From NCBI RefSeq assembly GCF_002894645.1, contig NZ_NCQY01000002.1, forward strand, positions 301,784 to 365,783: a DNA stretch of 64,000 nucleotides, in the 5' to 3' direction. Position 1 is the stretch's first letter. The number at the start of each line of letters is the position of its first letter. The notes below the pieces were generated by a model. That model made no database searches, was not told where the DNA came from, and worked only from the letters and a program-made list of their open reading frames with translations. A program made the translations under genes and the position numbers. Below are positions 33,486 to 42,004 of this stretch, in pieces. The DNA comes from Salinibacter altiplanensis. GTDB lineage: Bacteria > Bacteroidota > Rhodothermia > Rhodothermales > Salinibacteraceae.

Positions 33486-35918
33486 TCACTCGTCCCGCAG
33501 CGTGGTCGCCGGGTCAAGGCGGGCGGCCCGAACGGTTTGCATCCCAATCGTGACAAGGCACACCCCGACCACAGCACCGACGCAGAGGACAACGATTCCC
33601 CCTTCCACGTCCACGGCATCCGGCATCCACTGCAGCCACCCGTGATTCACGACCCACGCAATGGGCGTGGTGACGAGAGCCGTGCCAACTAGAAGCACGG
33701 CAAACGGCCACGACAGGTGCACCACGACATCGGTGACACTGGCCCCGAGGGCTTTCCGCACCCCGATTTCTTTTGTGCGGGTCTGCACCTGGTAGGTGGC
33801 TAGGCTCAATAGCCCAAGTGCAGCGATGAGAATCGTGAGGAGGCCGACGCCGCCGGTCAGGTACGCCACATCCTGGAGGGGCCCGTACCGCATCCGCACG
33901 ATGTCGTCGTAGTAGCGAAACTCGAACGGATGTAGTGTGTCGAAGCGCTCCGTCCAGGCGTCCTTCAAATCGCCACGAAGGACTGCCAGATCGTCGCTCC
34001 CCGCCCGAACGAGAGCGTACTTATAGTGTCGCGCGTTGGCATAGAGCATCATGGGACCTTCTGGATCGGCGAGGCCCCCTCCATACACCTCTCCCGTCCC
34101 CGTATACTCAAAGTTGTCGACGACCCCCACGACAGTTCGCCCCACCCCTGACGTCTCCGACCTGTCTTCCGTAATTTCGGCCCCGAGCGCCGCGCTCGGG
34201 CTGTCGAATCCAAGCTTCTCCACAGCCGCCTGGTTGAGAAGAACACCATCCCCTTGTACGTAGGCACGATCCCAGTTCGATACTGACGCCCGAAGGGTCA
34301 GCCCCATGTGAGCAACGAAGCTCGTGTCCACCGCAAATGAGACCGTTTTGATCGGGGTCTCCACGAGACTGGACCGAAGGTATCGAGTGTCATAGCTGCT
34401 GGGACCCAGCATCAGGTTGTTGATCGCCGCCACGTCCTGTACACTTGGCAGATCATCGACTGCGTCTCGAAACGTGTCGTAGGGCACGTCTTGGAGGGCG
34501 ACGCTCGCCACCCGATCCGTGCGAAGTTGATGGTCGGCCGTGGCCATGTGCCATGTCTGACGCAGCATCGTCGTAGCCGTGACCACGAGGAACAGCGTGA
34601 CGGCCACTTGGACTGCGATGAGAGCGCTACGGAGGCGCTGCGAGCCTCCCCCCCTCGACGAATCCCCTTGGGCTCGGAGCGTCTGTGCCGGACGATACGA
34701 CGACAGAACGAACGCCGGATAGGCGCCCGCCAGAAGGCCCACGACCACGCCCGTAAGCGCAATGAGCCCTATGACCGCCGGATCCAACAGCAGGTTCAAA
34801 TCCAGCGGTGGAATCTCCAAGAGGTCCAAGAGATAGAGATTGTTAAAGAGCGGCACAAACCCCCCGAGCAGCATCGTCGCCACAACTGAGGCCGAGAGGG
34901 CCGTCACGATGGCTTCGCCCAAAAACTGACCGACGAGTTGCGACTGCTGAGCCCCGAGGGTCTTCCGCACCCCCACCTCCCGCGCCCGCCGTAGTGATTG
35001 AGCCACCGACAAGCTTACGTAGTTGAATCCCGCAGCAATCAGAAGAACGGCCGCCAGCCCTCCGATAAACCAGAAGGTCCATCCGGAAAGAGTAAGTCGG
35101 CCGGCGATTTCATTCCAGAGGCGCGGCCCAAAGCGAAGGGTCGCGAGGGATTGCACAGAAAGCTGATAGTCCGATGCGTCCTCCGGCTGGGCACCGCGCT
35201 CAAAAAGAATTCCTGCCGTAGCCTCCAAGTCGGACGCAGACGTTCCCTCCGCGAGCCGCACGTACGTCCACTGGGAGTAGACATCCCCCCAGGCATCTGC
35301 GTCTCCCCCAGCAGACGAAGCGTCAGTGAGCGATAGGAACACATCCCCCCCCACATGTGTCGGCCCGTCGGGCGGGGCGAGCACCCCCGTGACGGTATAC
35401 TCCGTCTCCCCTTCGTGCAAAAATGTCCTCCCCACCGGGTTGTCGGTCCCAAAGAGGCGGCGGGCCATTTCTAGGGTCACCACAGCGGTGTGCGGCTGTG
35501 CCAGAAGCCTCTCCCTACTCCCCGCCCGGAGTTGGAACCCGTCGAAGACCTGCCAGAAAGAGGCGTCCACCTTCATCGCCTCCACCCCGAGGCTCGTGTC
35601 CCCCCGCACGACGAACGTGTCGCCGTATTGATCGACGGCCGTAGCGGCGTCAATTCCGGGAGCCGACTCGCGAAGGGCAGTCGGCAGCGGAGTAGGAGCG
35701 GTCGCGAAGTGCGCCCCATCGTTCATCCGGAGGGTCGTGACGCGGTGGATGCGATCCGATGCCGAATGAAAACGATCAATCCGCCACTGCTCTCGAACAA
35801 ACAGCAACACGAGCAGGACCACAGCAAGACTTACAGCCAACCCAAAAATGTTGATGGCCGTGGTACCGCCATTTCGGCGGAGGTTCCGAACGGCAACGGT
35901 CAGAAAGTTGCGAAGCAT
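33486..35918 (-). CDS. ABC transporter permease, FtsX/MacB family (intact)
   Basis: Membrane protein of 810 residues. One N-terminal helix (about 21-41), a MacB-type periplasmic core domain (about 50-260), three helices with the FtsX signature REVGVRKTLGAQQSQL, a second periplasmic domain and a final three-helix unit with KEIGVRKALGASVTDVV ending RAARLDPATTLRDE. It therefore has the duplicated FtsX architecture common in Bacteroidota. With the ATPase and adaptor encoded upstream it should form a MacAB-like mechanotransmission exporter that moves substrates (peptides, antibiotics or lipoproteins) from the periplasm outward. It lies third in coding order after the HlyD adaptor and ABC ATPase, apart from the four-helix protein. 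Confidence 0.9.
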   Translation of the reverse strand: MLRNFLTVAVRNLRRNGGTTAINIFGLAVSLAVVLLVLLFVREQWRIDRFHSASDRIHRVTTLRMNDGAHFATAPTPLPTALRESAPGIDAATAVDQYGDTFVVRGDTSLGVEAMKVDASFWQVFDGFQLRAGSRERLLAQPHTAVVTLEMARRLFGTDNPVGRTFLHEGETEYTVTGVLAPPDGPTHVGGDVFLSLTDASSAGGDADAWGDVYSQWTYVRLAEGTSASDLEATAGILFERGAQPEDASDYQLSVQSLATLRFGPRLWNEIAGRLTLSGWTFWFIGGLAAVLLIAAGFNYVSLSVAQSLRRAREVGVRKTLGAQQSQLVGQFLGEAIVTALSASVVATMLLGGFVPLFNNLYLLDLLEIPPLDLNLLLDPAVIGLIALTGVVVGLLAGAYPAFVLSSYRPAQTLRAQGDSSRGGGSQRLRSALIAVQVAVTLFLVVTATTMLRQTWHMATADHQLRTDRVASVALQDVPYDTFRDAVDDLPSVQDVAAINNLMLGPSSYDTRYLRSSLVETPIKTVSFAVDTSFVAHMGLTLRASVSNWDRAYVQGDGVLLNQAAVEKLGFDSPSAALGAEITEDRSETSGVGRTVVGVVDNFEYTGTGEVYGGGLADPEGPMMLYANARHYKYALVRAGSDDLAVLRGDLKDAWTERFDTLHPFEFRYYDDIVRMRYGPLQDVAYLTGGVGLLTILIAALGLLSLATYQVQTRTKEIGVRKALGASVTDVVVHLSWPFAVLLVGTALVTTPIAWVVNHGWLQWMPDAVDVEGGIVVLCVGAVVGVCLVTIGMQTVRAARLDPATTLRDE

Positions 35919-36041
35919 AATCGCCTGGTTGCATGTGAGTTGAAGGGTGGGTCCATAAACCCCCGCGGCTGGATTGGTGCTGACGTTGGACGACTCGGGT
36001 CGCAGCGGCCCTCTCTACAAGGACCGACCAGCATGGAGCCT

Positions 36042-36746
36042 CTACGCCCCAGGGTGCGCGGCGTACTCCTGCTCAATGAAGTTCTCGGAGACGACTTTGC
36101 CGTCGAACAGGTGGATGGTGCGGGCCGAGTACTCGGCGTCGGCGGGGGAGTGGGTCACCATCACAATGGTGGTGCCTGCCTCGTTGAGGTCCGAGAGCAG
36201 CTCCATCACCTGCGCGCCGTTGGTCGAGTCGAGGTTTCCGGTCGGCTCGTCGGCCAGGATGAGCTTCGGGTTGGCCACGACGGCCCGGGCCACGGCCACG
36301 CGCTGCTGCTGGCCGCCGGAGAGCTGTTGGGGAAAGTGGTCGCGGCGGTGGGCGATCTGGACGCGGTCGAGGGCCGCCTCCACGCGCTCATCGCGCTCCG
36401 CCGAGGGGATATCGAGGTAGAGGGGGGGCAGCTCCACGTTCTCGTAGACCGTGAGCTCGTCAATCAGGTTAAAGCTCTGGAAGACGAACCCGATGTTGCC
36501 CTTCCGCAGCTTGGCGCGCTGGCGCTCAGAGTGATCGCCCACTTCCTGCCCGTCGAATGCGTAGCGGCCCTCGGACGGGGTGTCGAGCAGGCCCAGAACA
36601 TTCAGTAGGGTGGACTTCCCGCAGCCGGACGGGCCCATGACGGAGACGAACTCGCCGGCGTCGATCTCGACGTGGACGCCGTTGAGGGCCAAGGTCTCGA
36701 CCTCGTCGGTGCGGTAGACTTTCTTGAGGTTTTCGGTCTGAATCAT
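36042..36746 (-). CDS. ABC transporter ATP-binding protein (MacB/LolD type)
   Basis: Protein of 234 residues. Walker A GPSGCGKST is at 38-46, the ABC signature is LSGGQQQRVAVARA and Walker B LILADEPTGNLD, followed by the H-loop THS. EADAGEFVSVMG-like opening and the TGNLDS motif are typical of the MacB/LolD/FtsE branch, which drives FtsX-type permeases. It is encoded 120 bases before the permease and shares its direction, so the two almost certainly form one transporter. Confidence 0.95.
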   Translation of the reverse strand: MIQTENLKKVYRTDEVETLALNGVHVEIDAGEFVSVMGPSGCGKSTLLNVLGLLDTPSEGRYAFDGQEVGDHSERQRAKLRKGNIGFVFQSFNLIDELTVYENVELPPLYLDIPSAERDERVEAALDRVQIAHRRDHFPQQLSGGQQQRVAVARAVVANPKLILADEPTGNLDSTNGAQVMELLSDLNEAGTTIVMVTHSPADAEYSARTIHLFDGKVVSENFIEQEYAAHPGA

Positions 36747-36824
36747 GGTGTGTTGGGGTTGGAGTGCTGGAGCGTTCGGGGGCTGGGGGAACTGAGTGAT
36801 GAGATGCTGGGGGCCAAGGTTGAC

Positions 36825-37316
36825 CTATTCCCTTTCAGGTGATGACGAACCGATGTCGACGTGGCGATCGGGGAGGGACCATTCGGGAGTGAATCCCCCG
36901 TCTGTCTCAAAGGGCAAAGTAGGCTCTTTCGCCTCCCCGGAGGAGTTTGGAATCGTACTCCGGACGTGCTTCAAGAGGCTGAGAATCATTCGCTGACAAA
37001 CCTCGCTGTCCTCCTGAATTTCCTCAACCCGTTCACGGTACCCAACGTCCTGATCAAGGACGACATACGACAAACTCTTGACTTCGGCGGCAGAACTCTG
37101 CTCGTAATCCAGGAAGCGGATGAAGTCCTTCTTGTTGTACCGGGCAAATCCTTCGGCGATATTCGACATTGTAGAGACGGCCGCCCCTGTAAGCTGATCG
37201 CGCAGTCGATAGTCGTTGGAGACCCCTGATTCCTTGATCAGGTCATACACCTCACTCGTCAATTCGCGGGCTTTCTTCCAGCATCGGAGGTCCTCGAATC
37301 GCTCAATCTTTGGCAT
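36825..37316 (-). CDS. Four-helix-bundle protein (23S rRNA intervening-sequence type)
   Basis: Protein of 163 residues. Residues 1-118 match the 23S rRNA-intervening-sequence/S23 family: RFEDLRCWKKARELTSEVYDL, DYRLRDQLTGAAVSTMSNIAEGFAR and FIRFLDYEQSSAAEVKS. Family members form pentameric four-helix bundles and often sit alone in bacterial genomes with no clear role. This one has an unusual C-terminal extension of about 45 residues (Pro-, Ser- and Thr-rich) not part of the fold. It is inserted in the export operon between the adaptor and the ATPase genes. Confidence 0.82.
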   Translation of the reverse strand: MPKIERFEDLRCWKKARELTSEVYDLIKESGVSNDYRLRDQLTGAAVSTMSNIAEGFARYNKKDFIRFLDYEQSSAAEVKSLSYVVLDQDVGYRERVEEIQEDSEVCQRMILSLLKHVRSTIPNSSGEAKEPTLPFETDGGFTPEWSLPDRHVDIGSSSPERE

Positions 37317-37387
37317 AGCAATTTGATCGACTTGGAATTGCGGTGCTCCTCAAATGAACACAACGATACCCAAACACACGAACACCG

Positions 37388-38758
37388 CTATTCCAGTGAG
37401 AGCCGGTCGGCATCCCCGAAGGAATCGTAGCTGCTCGTGATGACCTTGTCGCCGGGCTCCAGCCCGCCGAGCAGCTCGAAGTGGTTGGGGTTCTGGCGGC
37501 CGAGGCGAATGGGCTTTCGGACGGCATCGTCGCCGCTCTCGGTAAGCACGTAGGCCCAGTTGCCCCCGGTGCTCTGGTAGAAGCCGCCGCGGGCGAGGAG
37601 GGTCGCCGCTTTCGGCTGTCCGAGCTCCAGCTTCAGTCGTACGGTCTGCCCCCGGCGCACGGCGGGAGGGGAATCGCTCCCAAATGCCAGATCGACCTCA
37701 AACTGGCCGTTTTCCACCTCCGGATAGACCCGATCGATGGTAAGGGTGTGCGTCGTGTCCCCGAGGGCGTCGGTCGTGGCCGTTTGCCCGTGCCGCACGC
37801 GCTCGATGTAGAACTCGTCGATCTGGGCGCGCAGCTCGTAGCGGCCGATTTTGTCGACCTGACCGACGCGCGTGCCGGCGCCGATGATCTGCCCGAGCTC
37901 CGCGTTGAGCGAGGTCACCTGGCCGTCGATGGGAGCCTGTACCGTGAGGCTCTGGACGGCCTCCTGTATCGTCTCGTAGCGATCGTCGAGCCGCTGCTGC
38001 TGACTGCGCTGCTGGTCGAGCCGAGTCTGGTACGTGAGCGAGTCCTGCCGGTAGGCCGAACGGGTGAGCGCCAGCCGCCGCCGCTGGTATTGCAGGTCGT
38101 CTCGAGTCTGCTCGAACTGTTGGTCCGCGATCAGGTCCTGCTCGTGGAGCTGCTTTTGGCGTCGGTGCTGCCGCTCCAGTTGCCGGACCTGATTCCGGAT
38201 CTGTGCCAGGTCCCGCTGCAACCCGAGTCGCCGTTGCTCCATGTCCATCCGAATCTGCTGCATGCGGCTCCGTTGCTCGGAAAGCCGGGCCTCCGTGCGG
38301 GCCAGTTGGAGGCGCAGGTCGTTGTTCGAGAGCCGCAGGATGGGCTCTCCTTTCTCAACCATCGTCCCTTCTTCGAGGTAAATCTCCTCGACCCGCCCCC
38401 CCTCCACGGCCCCGAGATACACGGTCTGCTCCGGAACGGCCGTGCCCGTGACGGCGATAAATTCCTGAAAGTCGTCCTGTTGCACTGTCGAGACCGTTAC
38501 CTTGTCGCGGTCTACGTTGTAGACTTGCCCGCCCGTGGCGGTCGTCCACACGCCATACGCCAGCGCCCCAAGGGCCAGCACCACCGCCACACCGATCCCG
38601 ATGCGCCGGGGCGTGAAGAGGGACGTCTCAATCTTCCGGTCGATGCCTTCCCCCGTGCCTCCGGAGGAGTGTGGACCGCCGCCTATCAGGGGAGAGCCGG
38701 ACGAGGACGATTCATCGGAAGAGGCGCCGTTGGTGGACGTGGAGTCCTGAGGAACCAT
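37388..38758 (-). CDS. HlyD/MacA-type periplasmic adaptor of the ABC exporter
   Basis: Protein of 456 residues from ATG 38758 (an upstream in-frame start at 38782 overlaps the leader). A Ser/Gly-rich cytoplasmic tail is followed by one membrane helix (about residues 55-73), a lipoyl half motif GRVEEIYLEEGTMVEKGEPILRL, a long coiled-coil hairpin rich in Gln/Arg (about 140-265), the second lipoyl half QAPIDGQVTSLNAELGQII and beta-barrel domains. This is the membrane-fusion protein that links the inner-membrane ABC transporter to an outer-membrane channel. It is first in the operon and directly downstream of the sigma-54 promoter. Confidence 0.9.
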   Translation of the reverse strand: MVPQDSTSTNGASSDESSSSGSPLIGGGPHSSGGTGEGIDRKIETSLFTPRRIGIGVAVVLALGALAYGVWTTATGGQVYNVDRDKVTVSTVQQDDFQEFIAVTGTAVPEQTVYLGAVEGGRVEEIYLEEGTMVEKGEPILRLSNNDLRLQLARTEARLSEQRSRMQQIRMDMEQRRLGLQRDLAQIRNQVRQLERQHRRQKQLHEQDLIADQQFEQTRDDLQYQRRRLALTRSAYRQDSLTYQTRLDQQRSQQQRLDDRYETIQEAVQSLTVQAPIDGQVTSLNAELGQIIGAGTRVGQVDKIGRYELRAQIDEFYIERVRHGQTATTDALGDTTHTLTIDRVYPEVENGQFEVDLAFGSDSPPAVRRGQTVRLKLELGQPKAATLLARGGFYQSTGGNWAYVLTESGDDAVRKPIRLGRQNPNHFELLGGLEPGDKVITSSYDSFGDADRLSLE

Positions 38759-38820
38759 AAATGCAAAAGGGGTGGGCGACACACAATGCTACGGGCAGGC
38801 ATCACTGCAAGAACATGCCG

Positions 38821-38836
38821 TGCAACGGACGTTCCA
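38821..38836 (-). promoter_or_regulatory. Sigma-54 (RpoN) promoter of the export operon
   Basis: On the minus strand TGGAACG-TCCG-TTGCA matches the consensus TGGCACG-N4-TTGCW at every defined base but one, with GG and GC correctly ten bases apart. Start of transcription is expected near 38811, about 50 bases before the adaptor ATG. The adjacent divergent gene encodes a sigma-54 activator, which supports the call. Confidence 0.82.
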
Positions 38837-38889
38837 CCACTGGCAGGTGGCCTCTGGCGCCGAGAATCGACGATGGGAACGGGGGCAGT

Positions 38890-38903
38890 GTGCGGATCCG
38901 CAC
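38890..38903. promoter_or_regulatory. Perfect palindrome, candidate upstream activator site
   Basis: GTGCGGATCCGCAC is a perfect 14-base palindrome centred about 75 bases upstream of the -12 element of the sigma-54 promoter, the distance expected for an NtrC-type enhancer site. It also lies before the activator gene itself and could serve autoregulation. Confidence 0.55.
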
Positions 38904-39041
38904 GGCTGGATGTGCGCAATCGCCCGTTGGTCGACGGGGCCCCACTGTCGAGGGGGACGAAAAGAGAAACCATCTGCGGGCCGCTGCGCTTCACAGATCA
39001 TGGCCCCCAATGCACTCCTACACTCACGTCTCGGCGTCTCC

Positions 39042-40469
39042 ATGCCTGCCCCCGCCGCGTCCGCCCTCACCAAGACCGACGGTCGGGTTCTCGTCGTCGA
39101 CGACAACCGGGATGTGCTCACGGCGCTTCGGCTTCTGCTCAAAGAGCACGTGGGCGCGGTCCATACGACCATCGATCCGTCGTCCATCCCGTCGCTCCTC
39201 CGTGACAACGAGTACGACACGATCCTGCTGGACATGAACTTCCAGCAGGACGCCTCCAGCGGGCGGGAGGGCTTCGAGTGGCTCGACACAATTCAGGAGA
39301 TCGATCCGCAGGCCGTGGTCGTCATGATCACGGCCTACGGCGACGTGGAGAAGGCTGTGCGCGCCATGAAGGCCGGGGCCGCGGACTTCATCGTGAAGCC
39401 GTGGACCGACCCGGAGCTGGTGGCCAGCGTGCAGGCGGCGATCAAACTGCATCAGACCCGTGCGGTGGCGGAGTCGAGGAACGCCGCCCGGGATGCCGGG
39501 CCCGATGTGTCCACGGAGGTGGGAGAGGAGTCGCCCGGGTTCGAAGGAATTGTGGGGTCGAGTGCCGAGATGCAGTCGGTCTTCGATCTCATTGAGAAGG
39601 TGGCCGCGACGGAGGCCAACGTGCTTATCCTCGGGGAGAACGGCACGGGGAAAGAGCTCGTGGCCCGTGCGGTGCATCGTCGCTCCGAGCGAGACGACGC
39701 GAGATTTGTGACGGCGGACCTCGGGGCCCTCCGTTCGTCCCTCTTCGAGAGCGAGCTGTTCGGGCACGTGGAGGGAGCCTTTACCGGGGCCGATGCGGAC
39801 CGGACCGGGCGGGTTGAGGCAGCGGATGGGGGGACGCTCTTTCTCGACGAGATTGGCAACATTCCGATGGAGCTGCAGAAGAAGCTCCTTACCGTGCTGC
39901 AGCGCCGCGAGGTGACGCGCGTGGGGGACGTGGAGGCGCGGCCCGTCGACATCCGGCTGGTGTGCGCCACGAACCAGCCGATTTACGACGCAATGGACGA
40001 CGGCGATTTCCGGCAAGACCTCCTGTTCCGCATCAATACGGTCGAGATTGAGCTTCCGCCGCTGCGCGAGCGGGGCGATGACGTGGGGCTCCTGGCACGG
40101 CATTTCCTCACCGAATATGCCGACAAGTACGACGCCGCGACGACCGGCTTTACCGACGAGGCGCGCTCGGCCCTGCAGCAGTACCACTGGCCCGGCAACG
40201 TGCGGGAGCTGAAGCACACCGTGGAACGGGCCGTCATCCTCAGCGAGTCCTCCGAAATTATCCCCGATGACCTCCGCTTCTCAGCCCCTTCGCCCGAATC
40301 GTCGTCCGAGTCCGACGACGCCTTCGAGAGCCTCGACCTCGACGACCTGGAGCAGAAGGCCGTCCGGCAGGCGCTCAGCAAGCACGGCGGCAACGTGAGC
40401 CAGGCCGCCGAGGAGCTGGGCATCTCCCGCCGCGCCCTCTACCGCCGGATTGAGAAGTACGGATTGTAA
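39042..40469 (+). CDS. NtrC-family sigma-54-dependent response regulator
   Basis: Protein of 475 residues from ATG 39042 (ATG 39000 is an alternative). The receiver domain has the phosphorylated aspartate D64 (TILLDMNF) and lysine in FIVKPW. The AAA+ domain has Walker A GENGTGKE (198-205), the sigma-54 contact loop GAFTGA (245-250), Walker B GGTLFLDE (263-270) and the R-finger region. A Fis-type helix-turn-helix ends the protein (GGNVSQAAEELGISRRALYRRI). It is therefore a complete two-component activator of RpoN promoters. The divergent export operon carries such a promoter, so it is its probable target. The histidine kinase follows. Confidence 0.95.
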   Translation: MPAPAASALTKTDGRVLVVDDNRDVLTALRLLLKEHVGAVHTTIDPSSIPSLLRDNEYDTILLDMNFQQDASSGREGFEWLDTIQEIDPQAVVVMITAYGDVEKAVRAMKAGAADFIVKPWTDPELVASVQAAIKLHQTRAVAESRNAARDAGPDVSTEVGEESPGFEGIVGSSAEMQSVFDLIEKVAATEANVLILGENGTGKELVARAVHRRSERDDARFVTADLGALRSSLFESELFGHVEGAFTGADADRTGRVEAADGGTLFLDEIGNIPMELQKKLLTVLQRREVTRVGDVEARPVDIRLVCATNQPIYDAMDDGDFRQDLLFRINTVEIELPPLRERGDDVGLLARHFLTEYADKYDAATTGFTDEARSALQQYHWPGNVRELKHTVERAVILSESSEIIPDDLRFSAPSPESSSESDDAFESLDLDDLEQKAVRQALSKHGGNVSQAAEELGISRRALYRRIEKYGL

Positions 40470-40557
40470 GTATGTGCGTTTGGGTATGCGGGCGTGTCGA
40501 TCGGCGTGCTCATACGCTCACCTACTGACGCTCACACCCTCAGATCTCCACACCCAG

Positions 40558-41907
40558 ATGCACAGGCGCTTCCGCGTACAGGTGGCCTTCCGAGTCGCGG
40601 TAATCGCGGCCCTCGTGGCGGGGGCGGCGTACCTTGTGCTGGGCCTGCGGCTCTACCTGCCCGGGGGGCTTTTGGGGGCGTGTGCCATCCCCGTTGCCGT
40701 CTCGCTGGTGCGCTACGTCGAGAAGACCACGCGCGACCTCACTCGTTTTTTGGAGTCGGTGCGCTACGCGGACTTTACCCGCCGGTTCACGACCGACGGG
40801 CGGGGGCCCGTCTTCGAGGACCTGCGCGATGCCTTTGAGGATGTGACGGCCGAGTTTCGGCGGCTGCGGGCGGAAAAGGAACGGCAGGTGCAGTACCTAC
40901 AGCAGGTGGTACAGCACCTCGGGGTGGCCCTCATCACGTATCAGGACGACGGGGAGGTGGAGACGATGAACACGGCCGCCCGGCGTCTCCTCCGCACCGG
41001 TCCCATCCGGCACGTGGAGGCGCTGGAGCGGGTGAGCGACGAGCTGGCCGAGACGCTCCGTACGCTCGACTCCGGCGAGCAGGCCATGGTGCGGGTCGAG
41101 GAGGAGGACCGGACGCTTCAGCTGGCCGTCCGGGTGAGCCGGTTTCAGCTTCAGGGAGAGCCCCACGCCCTCGCCTCGATCCAGGACCTGCGTAACGAGC
41201 TGGAGGAGAAGGAGATGGAGGCGTGGCAGCAGCTGACGAGCGTGCTCACCCACGAGATCATGAACTCGGTGGCCCCGATCTCGTCGCTCGCCTCCACTGC
41301 CTCCCGCCGCCTCCGGGTCGGTGAGAGAAACGGCACGATTAGTGCCGACCAGGCCACCGATGCCCGAGAGGCGGTCAACACGATCGAGCGGCGCAGCGAG
41401 GGCCTCATGAACTTCGTCGACGCCTACCGAAGCTTCACCGACATCCCGGCGCCCGAGTTTGAAGTGCTTGATGCAGAGGGGCTCCTCTCCGATGTGGAGG
41501 ACCTGCTGCGTGCCCAGATCGAAGAGCAGAACCTCGCGGTTGCGGTCTCGGTCGCCCCCTCCGGACTTACCCTTTCCGCGGATCCAGACCTGCTGGACCA
41601 GTTGCTCATCAACCTGGCGCTAAACGCTGTGCAGGCCCTCGAAGAAGACCCTGGAACTGGTCAGGGCCGGATCGAGCTCCGCGCGTTCGTCGACCGACGG
41701 AGTCGCCCCGTGATCCAGGTAGAGGACAATGGCCCCGGCATTCCCGACGACGTGCAGGAGAAGATCTTCGTTCCGTTCTTCACCACGAAGGAGGAGGGGT
41801 CTGGGATTGGCCTCAGCCTGTCGCGCCAGATCATGCGCCTGCACGGCGGCCGTCTCTCGGTCCGCTCGACGGAGGGGGACGGGGCCGTGTTTACCCTCCG
41901 ATTTTAG
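40558..41907 (+). CDS. Sensor histidine kinase (NtrY/NtrB-like)
   Basis: Protein of 449 residues from ATG 40558; an upstream start at 40450 overlaps the regulator gene and gives atypical sequence. Two membrane helices at the N-terminus (about 8-28 and 33-52) with hardly any loop between them, a HAMP-like segment, a PAS-like region (residues about 110-205), the phospho-accepting histidine H232 in LTHEIMNSVAPI, and the ATP domain with NLALNAVQAL, DNGPGIP and GSGIGLSL. With almost no periplasmic domain it probably senses a membrane or cytoplasmic signal. It should phosphorylate the sigma-54 regulator encoded just upstream. Confidence 0.92.
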   Translation: MHRRFRVQVAFRVAVIAALVAGAAYLVLGLRLYLPGGLLGACAIPVAVSLVRYVEKTTRDLTRFLESVRYADFTRRFTTDGRGPVFEDLRDAFEDVTAEFRRLRAEKERQVQYLQQVVQHLGVALITYQDDGEVETMNTAARRLLRTGPIRHVEALERVSDELAETLRTLDSGEQAMVRVEEEDRTLQLAVRVSRFQLQGEPHALASIQDLRNELEEKEMEAWQQLTSVLTHEIMNSVAPISSLASTASRRLRVGERNGTISADQATDAREAVNTIERRSEGLMNFVDAYRSFTDIPAPEFEVLDAEGLLSDVEDLLRAQIEEQNLAVAVSVAPSGLTLSADPDLLDQLLINLALNAVQALEEDPGTGQGRIELRAFVDRRSRPVIQVEDNGPGIPDDVQEKIFVPFFTTKEEGSGIGLSLSRQIMRLHGGRLSVRSTEGDGAVFTLRF

Positions 41908-42004
41908 GAATAGGTCTTCCCGAAGGAGTCCCGGCATCGAGAAGTGGGCGCGGGGAAAGGAGGCTGTGGCCCGTGGCACGTGAGGCGTGACTTGCATCAT
42001 CCCC

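Noticed and set aside
38807..38819. A second sigma-54-like sequence (GGCATG...TTGC) on the minus strand
   Set aside because: GG and GC are nine bases apart instead of ten, which RpoN does not normally tolerate; the better site is 38821-38836.
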